A stretch of 64,000 nt of DNA from NCBI RefSeq assembly GCF_949987515.2, contig NC_082689.1, positions 102,338,957 to 102,402,956 of the forward strand, in the 5' to 3' direction. Below are positions 1 through 12,365 of the stretch, in pieces (positions within the stretch are counted from its first letter, which is position 1; each line of letters begins with the position of its first letter). The notes beneath the pieces are model-generated. The model was not told where the DNA came from. It ran no database searches and worked only from the letters and a program-made list of their open reading frames with translations. Made by a program: the position numbers and the translations under genes. Source of the stretch: Delphinus delphis (lineage: Eukaryota; Chordata; Mammalia; Artiodactyla; Delphinidae).

Positions 1-394
1 AGGATGGACAGGAACACCACATGGACAGACAGGCGGATGTTCTCTGAAGACTCCAAAGTCCGGTCTGGAGGTGGTGAAGATTGCAGGTTGAGGAAGTGGT
101 GGGAGGACAGACTTAAAACATGGCTTCACTTCACTCTGGGGGTTTAAGTGGTTCCGAAAGAGCCTACCAGCAGGACGTGCTCTGCTTAGACAGGGCCCCC
201 AGCTGCCCGCGGGGTTACTTGTGGGAGCCCTGCGTGTTGAGGCTACCCCGTCTAGCACGGCCCAGAGCATTCCCATCGTCATCAGACTTTTACTGAAAAA
301 GAACATCCTGTGGCTGATCAAGGCGCAATCCTGAGGTTGAGCGGAGTCAGGAAAGAGCCTTGGGAATTGAACAAACTCAGGCTTGATTTGTGTC
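1..394. other. Unique sequence, nothing recognised
   Basis: No repeat family, long open frame or splice-flanked exon candidate stands out. Mixed composition. It may be intronic or intergenic. Confidence 0.5.
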
Positions 395-480
395 ACCCAA
401 GGATGGGACCCTGGGCAAGTCCCCCAAGCTCTTGAAACTTCAGTTTTTCATCTACAAAATGGAGATACACTCCCACCTTT
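395..480 (+). repeat. MIR fragment
   Basis: The core reads 'gggcaagtcccc', then 'cttcagttttt', then 'atctacaaaatgga'. This is the order seen in the middle of the ancient mammalian-wide SINE MIR. It is diverged and short. Confidence 0.6.
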
Positions 481-499
481 CTTGGAGGGCCATTACCAT

Positions 500-2535
500 T
501 AACTGCAGTAATATGTAAACAGGCATCCAGTGAAATATTAGTTCTTCTTTCCCTCCTGTCTATTCATTTCAAAGTATGGGTACTGTACTGTTCCAGCACG
601 TTGGCATCCCCTCTGCATCAGGATAACTTCCCTAATTTTTTTTATCAAAATGGAAGGGAGCAGAATCTACTCCGCTGAAGACCACCGTCCACAGCTTTCC
701 TCACCAGGTTAGTCAACAGCGAGCAGGTTCCTAAGGAAGCAGGACAGAACACTGGCTGGTCGTTGTTATACTGAGTAATTGTTCAGCTGGGGGTTTGGCC
801 AGGTTAGGCTGGGATGTCATCCAGGGAGGGAAGCTCAGGTGAGATGCTGCAGGATGGCATGAGGACACCAGAGGGAAGGAAGGGTATGGGAAATAGGTTT
901 TGTCAGCATCTTATTTTTACCTAGGGATGATGGCTCTGTCCTCATACTTTATAGTGTCACCACTGTGAGAGTGCACTTTCCCATAGAAGGAGTTACATTT
1001 TAATTAGCCACACGGCACCTGATTTCTAACCTATCAGCCTTTTTCTCCAGGCTTCATCTCTTTGGGTTATTTTTGCCCATGTCCGCCACTTGCCTACGCC
1101 TTTCATGTGTATCAGAAAGGAACCACCAAGCACCCTGGAAATCCTATTACCAGACCTCAGGGTGTTAATTGTCACGTTCTCCCCCATGGTTACACACGTG
1201 CTGAAGAAGTGGTTCTCTTTCAAAAGTGTCTTGTCAAAACGCCAGGCACAGTTTGTTTTTGACATTTGCTGCTACCGTTAAATAATAGTCTTGCTTCTGT
1301 CATAGCTAATGTTGACTTGAAGGCATTTGGAGGGCATTTCTCAACTCCAGCCTTAACAGTGAGACCTGGGTCTTGACAGATATTTTTCTTGCTTGCCCAG
1401 GGCAACTGAATGTAAGGGGTTGCAACCTTTGCTTTTCTAAGCTCAAGAAAATTTCAGATGGGTACACACCACTTAAAACTTTAGAACTCATTGTGCACAC
1501 GTGCGTGTACTCACAGCCATGAACACCTACACACATACAAGTTGGAGTTCCTGAAGTTTTGCCATCCTGGGAATGACATTTACATCAATTAAATAGGATC
1601 CCATTTTAAGACCCCTTAAATCCTGGCTGTGCTGCCTTGGTAGACCTTTATCTGTTCGAATGTCAAACTTAATTACAGATCTCTTTAAAATCAGTAAGCA
1701 GGTTTATTGTTTCTGTATTGGCAGTGGAGTAAGCCCCGAGCAGCAAGCACTGTGTGCCATCTGTCAAAGAGAATCTGGGCTCTTCATACACAGCACTTAA
1801 CTTTCTTCTGTCCATTTGAAATTTAATTTACGGAACTTTTTCCCACTTTTGTGCAGCAGCATCTTTTGAATTTTTCCTCCAATGTCTTATAGAGCAATGT
1901 GTAGAGATCTCCTTCTAATGGGATCGTAATTTCTGAAATGTTCACCATTTATGAGGTAATAGAGAGGAGATTAAGAAAAAAAAATTGGGCAGAGCAAGTA
2001 AGAACTGTGCAAGAATTCTATGGAATTGTGTAGGAGTTGGCATCGCTTGTATGTGAAGGGACCAAGAAATGCACAGTTGGTTTCAAAATAAATACCAAAG
2101 GAATGGTTAATTAGACAAGTCTGTTTTGCAGTTTCAGAAAAAAAGAAGTACAGCAGTCATTAGGATTTCCAGTAACTAAGGCATCTTGGGTTTAGAGCTT
2201 TGCATGTGGAACAGTAGATTGTAAATCTAATGGATAAGCGTCCACCATGTCCTGCTACATGCTTTTCTTTCGCTACACCTGTGTCACAAAATTCATCTTC
2301 AAATTTTGAGAAATACTTTTAGAGATTTCCAAAATTACAAAATCTGAGCATATGAATTATTGTAACTGTCATCTCTCCCTCTGTCTCTTTCCTTTTATCC
2401 TGATATTTGTTTGGGAGACTAGTTTTAGATGGCAGCATTTTTTTTTTTTGAGAGGAATATGAATTCAGTTATAATCGAGATGTGATTGTCTCATGACGAT
2501 TCATATATATCACACAGCAACTTAACTGAGTTATA
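500..2535. other. Largely unique non-coding stretch
   Basis: The open frames here, up to about 80 codons on both strands at 1026-1536, overlap one another and have no coding look or splice context. The block 1600-1990 is moderately AT-rich and free of obvious repeats, so it could hold conserved non-coding sequence, but nothing proves that. A short T run lies near 2440-2450. Confidence 0.45.
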
Positions 2536-2539
2536 AGAT

Positions 2540-2710
2540 TCACAGAAAAGAATGGCAGAGCTGGAAGAGACTCTAAAATTCATCTCAGGCAGTGCAATCT
2601 TGTCATTTTACAAACACAAAGGCAAAACTCACATTGGTTAAGTTCTTGTCCCTGGTCACAGAGCCAATTAGTGGCAGAATGAGACATTTCAGTAGCTTTA
2701 ACAGGGCATT
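2540..2710 (-). repeat. MIR-like ancient repeat fragment
   Basis: 'gtcattttacaaac' is followed by 'ggttaagttcttgtccctgg' and 'cacagagccaattagtggcag'-type text. This is the reverse complement of the MIR core (poly-purine, then gtcacacagctag). The left part ('gagctggaagagac') fits MIR less well, so another ancient family is possible. Confidence 0.45.
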
Positions 2711-2869
2711 AACATTTCAATTCATGAAAAATGTAGATTTAATTTTATAACTCTGCAAGATTTATGACAATGCTGACAACTGGTAGAAAAGGGACACTCA
2801 TGAATTATGAATGTTTCTATTTGAAGGACAATTATTTGTTACCTTAAGTAAGAGCTGGTACATAATAAT

Positions 2870-3065
2870 ATTGAGGATCTATTATATGCTTTACATATAC
2901 CACCTCATTTAATTACTCCATTAAAACTACGATGCAAATATTATTATCTATAATATAATATGAAGAAACAAAGGCTTACTTACAAAGATCACACATAACC
3001 TGCCAACATCACGCAAGTAGACGCTAAGCTGGGGGAGATCCCAAGCCCTCCTTCTTCCCAGGCTG
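2870..3065 (-). repeat. MIR fragment, reverse orientation
   Basis: The reverse-MIR order is readable: 'tattatatgctttacatata', 'cctcatttaattactcc', 'aatattattatc', 'gaagaaacaaaggctta', 'caagtagacgctaagctggg'. It is strongly diverged, as expected for this old SINE. Confidence 0.6.
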
Positions 3066-3668
3066 AAAGATGCAGATCTTTATTGCCTGTGATGTCAGCA
3101 CAGGAATATGTGGAACCTGATTTATTTCTATGAAATATTAGATGTAGAACTAAAATGTATATGGGAAAGTCATGCCCTTACCCTTCCTAAACAACTTTAA
3201 ATTTCAGTCGGAGCAATGAACAATTTCAGTGACACCATTCTTGGCTAAGAAATGGGTTCTGAGCCTGAGATTTATTATTTTGTGATGAAATAAATTGGAT
3301 ATCTTGAAAGAAGAGGTATGGGGAAAGATTATTTGCATCATGACTTATTAGAGGTATTTTTAAATCAAAGAATTGGGTTAAAATAGTCTCATAATGAAGA
3401 AATAGGATATAAAGCATGTCTTACCAGATACATTTTCATCTATGGCTTAAATTGGAACTTCTAAGTCACTCCAGTGTCTTTGATTTTAATTAAAGTTGGA
3501 ATACTGAAAAAATTTAAAATATTGTTGGCATGTCCATAGGAGAATAACAAGGAAACGGACATTTTAAAAATTTCCATTAGACTTGCATATGAAAAAAAAA
3601 ATACAAGCATCATTTAAGAAGTTGGAAGTGATTTCTGTAGATTATCCCATATATATTTTTTTAAAAAA
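3066..3668. other. AT-rich unique stretch, nothing recognised
   Basis: AT-rich DNA with short A runs (3593-3602). There is no repeat I can name and no credible exon. The 63-codon frame on the minus strand is not coding-like. Confidence 0.45.
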
Positions 3669-3677
3669 GGAATGCTG
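3669..3677. repeat. Target-site duplication, left copy (L1-A)
   Basis: GGAATGCTG occurs here and again at 11174-11182, exactly outside the two ends of L1-A. Between this copy and the L1 3' UTR lies an AT-rich tract (3678-3704), which on the minus strand reads as a decayed A-rich tail. Nine bases is short but correctly placed. Confidence 0.7.
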
Positions 3678-4055
3678 AATTTTATTTTATTCTATTTTTT
3701 AAAACATCTTTATTGGAGAATAATTGCTTTACATTTGTGTTAGTTTCTGCTTTATAACAAAGTGAATCAGCTATACATATACATATATCCCCATATCTCC
3801 TCCCTCTTGTGTCTCCCTCCCTCCCTCCCTATCCCACCCCTCTAGGTGGTCACAAAGCACAGAGCTGACCTCCCTGTGCTATGCAGCTGCTTCCCACTAC
3901 CTATCTATTTTACATTTGGTAGTATTTATAAGTCCATGCCACTCTCTCACTTCATCTCAGCTTACCCTTCCCATTCCCCATGTCCTCACGTCCATTCTCT
4001 ACATCTGTGTCTTTATTTCTGTCCCACCCCTAGGTTCTTCAGAACCTTTTTTTTT

Positions 4056-7000
4056 TTAGATTCCATGTATATGTGTTAGCATACGGTATTTGTCTTTCTC
4101 TTTCTGACTTACTTCACTCTGTATGACAGACTCTACGTCCATCCACCTCACTACAAATAACTCAATTTCGTTTCTTTTTATGGGTGAATAGTATTCCATT
4201 GTATATATGTGGCACATCTTTTTTATCCATTCTTCTGTCGATGGACACTTAGGTTGCTTCCATGTCCTGGCTATTGTAAATAGAACTGCAATGAACATTG
4301 TGGTACATGACTCTTTTTGAATTATGGTTCTCTCAGAGTATATGCCCAGTAGTGGGATTGCTGGGTTGTATGGTAGTTCTATTTTTAGTTTTTAAGGAAA
4401 CTCCATACTGTTCTCCATAGTGACTATGTCAATTTACATTTCCACCAGCAGTGCAAGAGGGTTCCCTTTTCTCCACACCCTCTCCAGTATGTATTGTTTG
4501 TAGATTTTTTGATGATGGCCATTCTGGCTGGTCTGAGGTGATACCTCATTTTAGTTTTGATTTTCATTTTTCTAATGCTTAGTGATGTTGAGGGTTCTTT
4601 CAAGTGTTTGTTGGCAATCTGTATATCTTCTTTGGAGAAATGTCTATTTAGGTCTTCTGCCCATTTTTGGATCGGGTTGTTTGTTTTTTCGATATGGAGC
4701 TGCATGAGCTGCTTGTACATTTTAGAGATTAATCCTTTGTCAGTTGCTTCATTTGCAAATATTTTGTCCCATTCTGAGGGTTGTCTTTTCATCATATTTA
4801 TGTTTTACTTTGCTGTGAAAGAGCTTTCAAGTTTCATTAGATCCCATTTGTTTACTTTTGTTTTTATTTCCATTTCTCTAGGAGGTGGGTCAAAAAGGAT
4901 CTTGCTGCGATTTATGTCATTGAGTGTTCTGCCTATGTTTTCCTCTAAGAGTTTGATAGTTTCTGGCCTTACATTTAGGTATTTGATGCATTTGAAGTTT
5001 ATTTTTGTGTATGGTGTTAGGGAGTGTTCTAATTTCATTCCTTTACATGTAGCTGTCCAGTTTTCCCAGCAACACTTCTTGAAGAGGCTGTCTCTTCTCC
5101 ATTGTTTATTCTTGCCTCCTTTATCAAAAAATAAGGTGACCATATGTGTGTCGGTTTATCCCTGGGCTTTCTATCCTGTTCCATCGATCTATATTTCTGT
5201 TTTTGTGACAGTACCATACTGTCTTGTTTACTGTAGCTTTATATTATAGTCTGAAGTCTGGGAGCCTGATGATACCTCCAGCTCCATTTTTCTTTCTCAA
5301 GTTTGCTTTGGCTATTTGGGGTCTTTTGTGTTCCATACAAATAGTGAAATATTTTGTTCTAGTTCTGTGAAAAATGCCATTGGTAGTTTGATAGGGATTG
5401 CACAGAACCTGTAGATTGATTTGGGTAGTAGAGTCATTTTCACAATGTTAATTCTTCCAATCCAAGAACATGGTATATCTCTCCATCTGTTTGTATCATC
5501 TTTAATTTCTTTCATCACTGTCCTATAGTTTTCTGCATATAAGTCTTTTGTCTCCTTAGGTACATTTATTCCTAGGTACTTTATTCTTTTTGTTGCAATG
5601 TTAAATTGGGAGTGTTTCCTTAATTTCTGTTTCAGATTTTTCATCATTAGTGTATAGGAATGCAAAAGATTTCTGTGCATTAATTTTTTATCCTGCTACT
5701 TTACTAAATTTTTTGATTAGCTCTAGTAGTTTTCTGGTAGCACCTTTAAGATTCTCTATGTATAGTATCATGTCACCTGCAAACAGTGGCAGCTTTACTT
5801 CTTCTTTTCTGATTTGGATTCCTATTATTTCTTTTTCTTCTCTGATTGCTGTGGCTAAAACTTTCAAAACTATATTGAATAATAGTGGTTAGAGTGGACA
5901 ACCTTGTCTTGTTCCTGATCTTAGAGAAAATGGTTTCAGATTTTCACCATTGGAAACAATGTTCACTGTATGTTTGTCAAATATGGCCTTTACTCTGTTA
6001 AGTTTCCTTTATGCCTACTTTCTGGAGGATTTTTTGTCATAAATGGGTGTTGAATTTTGGCACAAGCTTTTTCTGCATCTATTGAGAGGATCATATGTTT
6101 TTTCTCCTTCAATTTGTAAATATGGTTTATCACATTGGCTGATTTGTGTATATTGAAGACTCCTTGCATTCCTGGGATAAACTCCACTTGATCATGGTGT
6201 ATGATCCTTTAAATGTGCTGTTGGATTCTGTTGCTAGTATTTTGTTGAGAATTTTTGCATCTATGTTCATCAGTGTTATTGGCCTGTAGTTTTCTTTCTT
6301 TGTGACATCTTTGTCTGGTTTTGGTATCAGGGTGATTGTGGCCTCATAGAATGAGTTTGGGAGTGTTCCTCCCTCTGCTTTACTTTGGAAGAGTTTGAGA
6401 AGGACAGGTGTTAGCTCTTCTCTAAATGTTTGATAGAATCCGCCTGTGAAGCCATCTGTCCTGAGCTTTTGTTTGTTGGAAGGTTTTTAATCACAGTCTC
6501 AATTTCAGTGCTTGTGATTGGTCTGTTTATATTTTCTATTTCTTCCTGGTTCAGTCTCAGAAGGTTGTGCTTTTCTAAGAATTTGTCCGCTTCTTCCAGT
6601 TTGTCCATTTTATTGGCATATAGTTGCTTGTAGTAATCTCTCATGCTCCTTTGTATTTCTGCAGTGTGAATTGTTACTTCTCCTTTTTCATTTCTAATTC
6701 TATTGATTTGAGTCTTCTCCCTTTTTTTCTTGATGAGTCTGGCTAATGGTTTATTAATCTTGTTTACCTTCTCAAAGAACCAGCTTTTAGTTTTATTGAT
6801 CTTTGCCATTGTTTCCTTCATTTCTTTTTCATTTATTTCTTATCTGATCTTTATGATTTCTTTCCTTCTGCTAACTTTGGGGGTGTTTTTGTTCTTCTTT
6901 CTCTAATCGCTTTAAGTGTAAGGTTAGGTTGTTTATTTGAGGGGTTTCTTGTTTCTTGAGTTAGGATTGTATTGCTATAAACTTCCCTCTTATGCTGTTT

Positions 7001-8275
7001 CCCATAGGTTTTGGGTCGTCATGTTTTCATTGTCATTTGTTTCTAGGTATTTTTTAATTTCCTCTTTGATTTCTTCAGTGATCTCCTGGTTATTAAATAG
7101 TGTATTGTTTAGCCTCTATGTGTTTTATTTTTTACAGATTTCTTCCTGTAATTGATATCTAGTCTCATAGTGTTGTGGTCAGAAAAGGTATTTGATATGA
7201 TTTCAATATTCTTAAATTTACCAAGGTTTGATTTGTGACCCAAGATAGAACTATCCTGGAGAATGTTCCATGAGCACTTGAGAAGAAAGTGTATTCTGTT
7301 GTTTTGGGATGGAATGTCCTATAAATATCAACTAAGTCCATCTTGTTTAATGTGTAATTTGAAGCTTGTGTTTCCTTATTTATTTTCATTTTGGATGATC
7401 TGTCCCTTGGTGAAAGTGGGCTGTTAAAGTCCCCTACTATGATTTTGTTACTGTCAATTTCCCCTTTTTTTATTATTATTATTATTTTTTACATCTTTAT
7501 TGGAGTATAATTGCTTTACAATGGTGTGTTAGTTTCTGCTTTATAACAAAGTGAATCAGTTATACATATACATATGTTCCCATATCTCTTCCCTCTTGCA
7601 TCTCCCTCCCTCCCACCCTCCCTATCCCACCTCTCCAGGCGGTCACAAAGCACCGAGCAGATCTCCCTGTGCTATGAGGCTGCTTCCCACTAGCTATCTA
7701 CCTTACGTTTGGTAGTGTATATATGTCCATGCCCCTCTCTCACTTTGTCACAGCTACCCTTCCCCCTCCCCATATCCTCAAGTCCATTCTCTAGTAGGTC
7801 TGTGTCTTTATTCCTGTCTTACCCCTAGGTTCTTCATGACATTTTTTTTCCTTAAATTCCATATATATGTGTTAGCACATTTTATGGCTGTTGGCATTTG
7901 CCTTATGTATTGGGGTGCTCCTATATTGGGTGCATAAATAATTACCAGTGTTATATCATCTTCTTGGATCAATCCCTTGATCATTATGTAGTGTCCTTCT
8001 TTGTCTCTTGTAATACTCTTTATTGTAAAACATATTTTGTCTGATATGAGAATTGCTACTGCAGCTTTCTTCTGATTTCCATTTGCAATGAATATCCTTT
8101 TCCATCTGCTGACTTTCAGTCTGTATGTGTCCCTAGGTCTGAAGTGGGTCTCTTGTAGAGAGCATATGTATGGGTCTTGTTTTTGTATCCATTCAGCCAG
8201 TCTATGTCTTTTGGTTGGAGCATTTAATCCATTTACATTTAAGGTAATTATCAATATGTATGCTCCTATTACCAT
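4056..8275 (-). pseudogene. LINE-1 ORF2 (endonuclease and reverse transcriptase), broken
   Basis: ORF2 protein nicks the target and reverse-transcribes L1 RNA in the nucleus. The start is taken at the Met at 8275, followed by the L1 N-terminal text '...LNVNGLNAPTKRHRLAEW'. The endonuclease part (7808-8275) is recognisable up to 'YAPNIGAPQYIRQM', where the nested L1 interrupts it. Later pieces in shifting frames include the 'RTFHPKT' region (7165-7389), the pre-RT region with '[17 protein letters not shown]' (6411-6821), '[15 protein letters not shown]' (5990-6187), the '[15 protein letters not shown]' block (5312-5680), and the C-terminal 'MEYYSPIKRNEIELF' end whose stop closes at 4056. At least seven frames are needed to read it. 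It is non-functional. Confidence 0.9.
7469..7879 (-). mobile_element. Nested 5'-truncated LINE-1 3' end
   Basis: A run of T and TTA (the minus-strand A-tail, about 7465-7490) is followed by the L1 3' UTR beginning 'acatctttattggag', and the fragment ends at 'gtgttagca'. It splits the L1-A ORF2, which resumes with 'ttttatggctgtt'. The same junction reads straight through in L1-C near 29855. The fragment holds only the last few ORF2 codons and the 3' UTR, about 390 bp plus tail. A short TTTTAT duplication is possible but merges with the tail. It must be younger than L1-A. Confidence 0.88.
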
Positions 8276-8333
8276 TTTCTTAATTGTTTTGGGTTTGTTA
8301 TTGTAGGTCTTTTCCTTCTCTTGTGTTTCCTGC

Positions 8334-9219
8334 CTAGAGAAGTTCCTTTAGCATTTGTTGTAAAGCTGGTTTGGTGTTGCTGAATTCTCTTAGCTTTTGC
8401 TTGTCTGTAAAAGTTTTAATTTCTCTGTCAAATCTGAATGAGATCCTTGCTGGGTAGAGCAATCTTGGTTGTAGATTTTTTCCTTTGATCACTTTAAATA
8501 TGTCCTGCCACTCCCTTCTGGTTTGCAGAGTTTCTGCTGAAAGATCAGCTGTTAACTTTATGGGGATTCCCTTGTATGTTATTTGTTGTTTTTCCCTTGC
8601 TGCTTTCAATATTTTTTCTTTGCATTTAATTTTTGATAGTTTGATTAATATGTGTCTTGGTGTGTTTCCCCTTGGATTTATCCTGTATGGGACTCTGTGC
8701 TTCCTGGACTTGATTGACTATTTCCTTTCGCATATTAGGGAAGTTTTCTACTATAATCTCTTCAAATATTTTCTCAGTCCCTTTATTTTTCTCTTCTTCT
8801 TCTGGGTCCCTTATAATTTGAATGTTGTTGCATTTAATGTTGTCCCACTGGTCTCTAACACTGTCCTCAATTCTTTTCATTCTTTTTTCTTTATTCTCCT
8901 CTGCAGTAGTTATTTCCACTTCTTTATTTTCCAGGTCACTTATCCATTCTTCAACCTCAGTTATTCTGCTATTGATTCCCTCTAGAGAATTTTTAATTTC
9001 ATTTATTGTGTTGTTCAACATTGTTTATTTAGTTGCTCTTTAGTTCTTCAGGGCCTTGTTAAACGTTTCTCGTATTCTATTTCCAAGATTTTGGATCATC
9101 TTTACTATCATTATTCTGTATTCTTTTTCAGGTAGACTGCCTATTTCCTTTTCATTTGTTTGGTCTGGTGGGTTTTTACCTTGCTCCTTCATCTGCTGTG
9201 TGTTTCTCTGTCTTCTCAT
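8334..9219 (-). pseudogene. LINE-1 ORF1 (RNA-binding chaperone), broken
   Basis: ORF1 protein is the trimeric RNA-binding protein of the L1 particle. The expected start Met lies at 9217-9219. The coiled-coil part ('NNTINEIKNSLEGINSRITEVEEWISDLENK') is open from 9021 to 8626. The C-terminal part, including 'LTADLSAETLQTRREWQDIFKV' and 'ARISFRFDREIKTFTDKQKL', is open from 8609 to 8334. Frameshifts separate the N-terminus, the middle and the C-terminal domain. Confidence 0.88.
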
Positions 9220-11173
9220 TTTGATTAACCTACTGTGTTTGGGGATTCCTTTTTGCAGGATGCAGGTTCATAGTTCCCATTGTTTTTGGTGACAGCCCCC
9301 AGTGGCTAAGGTTTGTTCAGTGGGTTGTGTAAGCTTCCTGATGGAGGGGACTGGTTCCTGTGTTCTGGTGGATGAGGCTGGATCTTGTCTTTCTTGTGGG
9401 CAGGACTGCATCCAGTGGTGTGTTTTGGGGTGTCTGTGGACTTATGATTTTAGGCTGCCTCTGTGCTAATGGGTGGTGTTTTGTTCCTGTCTTGCTAGTT
9501 GCTTGGCATAGGGTGTCCAGCACTATAGCTTTCTGGTCGTTGAGTGGATCTGGGTTTTAGCATTGAGATGGAGATCTCTGGGAGAGCTTTTGCCATTTGA
9601 TATTACATGGAGTCGGGAGGTCTCTCGTGGACCAATGTCCTGAAGTTGGCTCTCCCACCTCAGAGGTACAGGCCTGACACCCGGCTGGAGCACCAGACCC
9701 TGTCAGCCACACAGCTCAGAAGATAAGGGGAAAAAAAAGAAAGAAAGAAAGAAAAGAAAATAAACAAGTTATTAAAATAAGAAATAGAAAATAATGATTA
9801 CAAATAAAAAAATTTAAAAAGTAATAAAAAAAGAAAGAAAGGAGAAACCAAACTAAAAAACAAATCTACCCATGAAAATAAACTCTAAATACTAAACTAA
9901 GGTAAACATAAAGCTAGGAATAAATTAAATGTGGAAAGCAAACCCCAAGTCTACAGTTGTTCCCAAAGTCCACTGCCTCAATTTTGGGATGATTCGTTGT
10001 CTATTCAGGTATTCCACATATCCAGGTACATCAAGTTGATTGTGGAGCTTTAATCCGCTCCTCCTGAGGCTGCTGAGAGAGATTTCCCTTTCTCTTCTTT
10101 GTCTGCACAGATCCTGGGGTTCAGCTTTGGATTTGGCCCTGCCTCTCTGCATGTAGGTCGCCTGAAGGCGTCTGTTCTTCGCTCAGAAAGGACGGGGTTA
10201 AAGGAGCAGCTGATTAGGGGGCTCTGGCTTACTCAGGCCGGGGTGGTGGGGGGGGAAGGGAGGGGCATGGAATGTGGTGCGAGTCTGTGGCGGCAGAGGC
10301 CGGCATGACGTTGCACCAGCCTGAGGTGCACTGTGTGTTCTCCTGTGGAAGTTGTCCCTGTATCACAGGGCCCTGGCAGTGATGGGCTGCACAGGCTCCT
10401 GGGATGGGAGGTGTGGACAGTGACCTGTGCTGGCACACAGCTTCTCGGTGGCAGCAGCAGCAGCCTTAGCGTCTCATACCCGTCTCTGGGGTCCGCGCTG
10501 ATAGCCTCGTCTCACGCCCGTCTCTGGAGCTCGTTTAGGCGGTGCTCTGAATCCCCTTTCCTCGTGCACCCTGAAACAATGGCCTCTTACCTCTTAGGCA
10601 GGTCCAGGCTTTTCCCTGGACTCCTTCCCAGCTAGCTGTGGCGCACTAGCCCCCTTCAGTTTGTGTTCACACCGCCAACCCCAGTCCTCTCCCTGGGATC
10701 TGACCTCCGAAGCCCAAGCCTCAGCTCCCAGCCCCGCCCGCCCCAGTGGGTGAGCAGACAAGCCTCTGGGGCTGGTGAGTTCTGGTCGGCACTGATCCTC
10801 TGTGTGGAATCTCTCCTCTTTGCCCTCCGCACCCCTGTTGTTGTGCTCTCCTCCACGGCTCTGAAGCTTCCCCCTCCGCCACCCGCAGTCTCCGCCCGCG
10901 AAGGGGCTTCCTAGTGTGTGGAAACCTTTCCTCCTTCACAGCTCCCTCCCAGGGGTGCAGGTCCCATCCCTATTCTTTTGTCTCTGTTTTTCTTTTGCCC
11001 TACCCTGGTATGTGTTGAGTTTCTTGCCTTTTGGGAGGTCAGAGGCCTTCTGCCAGCGTTCAGTAGGTGTTCTTTAGGAGTTGTTTTCTTCCACATGTAG
11101 ATGTATTTCTGATGTATTTATGGGGAGGAAGGTGATCTCCACATCTTACTCCTTCGCCATCTTGAAGGTCTCT
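9220..11173 (-). promoter_or_regulatory. L1-A 5' UTR (decayed internal promoter)
   Basis: A 5' UTR of about 1.95 kb, GC-rich near its 5' end (10200-10950). It contains a short AAAG run at about 9738-9757 and an A-rich block to 9930. Most CpG sites have decayed compared with the matching region of L1-C. Promoter function is inferred from how L1s work, not seen directly. Open frames here (for example 10333-10635) are not genes. Confidence 0.75.
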
Positions 11174-11182
11174 GGAATGCTG
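11174..11182. repeat. Target-site duplication, right copy (L1-A)
   Basis: GGAATGCTG, identical to 3669-3677, lies just beyond the 5' end of L1-A. Confidence 0.7.
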
Positions 11183-11887
11183 TTAAATCGAAGGCAACAT
11201 GGGAGTGCCTCTGAGTCCGGTATTTTTTCCATCTATCCCTTATGTTTTGACATTCATGACTTTAATGAAGATAGGGAAGAAAAAATAAGATTAGGCTAAT
11301 TATGAGATCAAGGCCCTTAATTAATAAATATAAATGCAAGAGGTTCATAATCCTCTCCCTTTGTCTCACTGTTAGCTCTGAAAAGGGTTGTCCCACACAC
11401 GACAGTAAACTCCACTCCTTCCTGAGCATGCCCCCGCCCTTCCTAGTGAGTCCAATCAGGAAACTAGAGCCATAAGGTCACGTCAGGAATGGGGTTGGCT
11501 CAGTGGAATCTGGGGCTGATGGCTACAGCAGTTGGGACCTTTGGGGATATGCATGGCAGAATACCTGGTTCAAAATGACATAAGCAAGAAAGCAAGTTAT
11601 TAAAAGTAACAGGCAGGACTGGCTTCATGTGTAGCCAGAATTTAGGTTTCAAAAACTGCCATCAGGGCTCAACTTCTTTCCATCCTTCTCTGTATCTGCT
11701 GTGTTGGCCATAGGCTGGGGCTTTACGAGGCTGGATGGTGTTGGCAGCTCCAACCTCAAGTCCTTCCCCTTGCATGTCCTGTCTCTCAGGAACCTCTGCT
11801 AAAGTCTCATAGAAGCTTACTGGCTCTGGTCAGGTCAGGTGTCCCTTGCCACACCAATCCCCATGGATTGGTTCTGCACAGACACAA
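11183..11887. other. Unique or unnamed old repeat sequence
   Basis: No exon is seen. The stretch 11640-11880 ('tggctctggtcaggtcagg', then 'caccaatccccatgg') has the feel of an old interspersed repeat, but I cannot name the family. Confidence 0.4.
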
Positions 11888-12365
11888 TGCGATATTCATA
11901 TCGCCAAGGGTTCTTGGCCTTTGTCAATCCATAGAAATTAATAAGAGGCCAGAAAAGAAATTGAGGCAAGGCTTTATTGGGGTTCCCTGAGGGGCAGTGA
12001 GCTGGTTTCTTATATGGGGTGAGGGTAGGGGTGTGTCCAGAAGTCAGGTGGAGGGGTGGCTTAGGTGGTCTGCCCACCCCTTTGGTGGTGGGGAGTGCAG
12101 GGGGCATGCGCAGTACCCTGCTTTTTCTCCCAACACCCTGTTTTTTGCTCCTGGCTCTTTAGAAGTGGCAGTTGGACTTTTTTGGTCTTTTTGTGTCTTG
12201 TCCAGAATTTGCCCCTACTACGCATGCACACAGTTATTTTTAGTCCTTTATAGTTTTGTTGTTTTTTTGTTTGTTTTTGTTGTTGCCTGAGTAGACATGT
12301 TTCCAGGTGCAAGCATTGCAGCACTGCAGCAAAGGATCCCAGGTCCCAGGTCCCAGCCTGTATCA
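11888..12365 (-). mobile_element. Probable solitary retroviral-type LTR
   Basis: On the minus strand this reads like an LTR. It starts TGATACAGGC and has a C-rich U3-like part with a T/G-rich tract (12238-12285). An AATAAA signal lies at 11973-11978, followed by a U5-like stretch with 'GGCCAAGAACCC' and an end in ...TATCGCA. No gag, pol or env sequence lies beside it, so it would be a solo LTR of an endogenous retrovirus (class I-like by the polyA and U5 style). No clear 4-6 bp target duplication was found, so the edges are uncertain. Confidence 0.5.

Larger units (their letters stand above)
3678..11173 (-). mobile_element. L1-A: full-length LINE-1, inactive, with nested insertion
   Basis: This autonomous non-LTR retrotransposon is on the minus strand. 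Left to right it shows a decayed A-tail and 3' UTR (3678-4055), ORF2 (4056-8275), a short spacer, ORF1 (8334-9219) and a GC-rich 5' UTR (9220-11173). The 5' end reads CAAGATGGCG on the minus strand, matching a YY1-type site known near the start of mammalian L1s. A 9-bp duplication flanks it, so it is a complete insertion. Without the nested fragment at 7469-7879 it is about 7.1 kb, normal for a full-length L1. Both ORFs carry many frameshifts and stops, so it cannot move itself. It shares its 5' UTR type with L1-C but is more decayed. Confidence 0.92.

Noticed and set aside
4557..5249. 230-codon plus-strand frame (also 39838-40515, 225 codons)
   Set aside because: These are antisense shadows of L1 ORF2 and ORF1. 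Their hydrophobic Phe/Ser/Leu content is what reversed A-rich L1 coding DNA gives.
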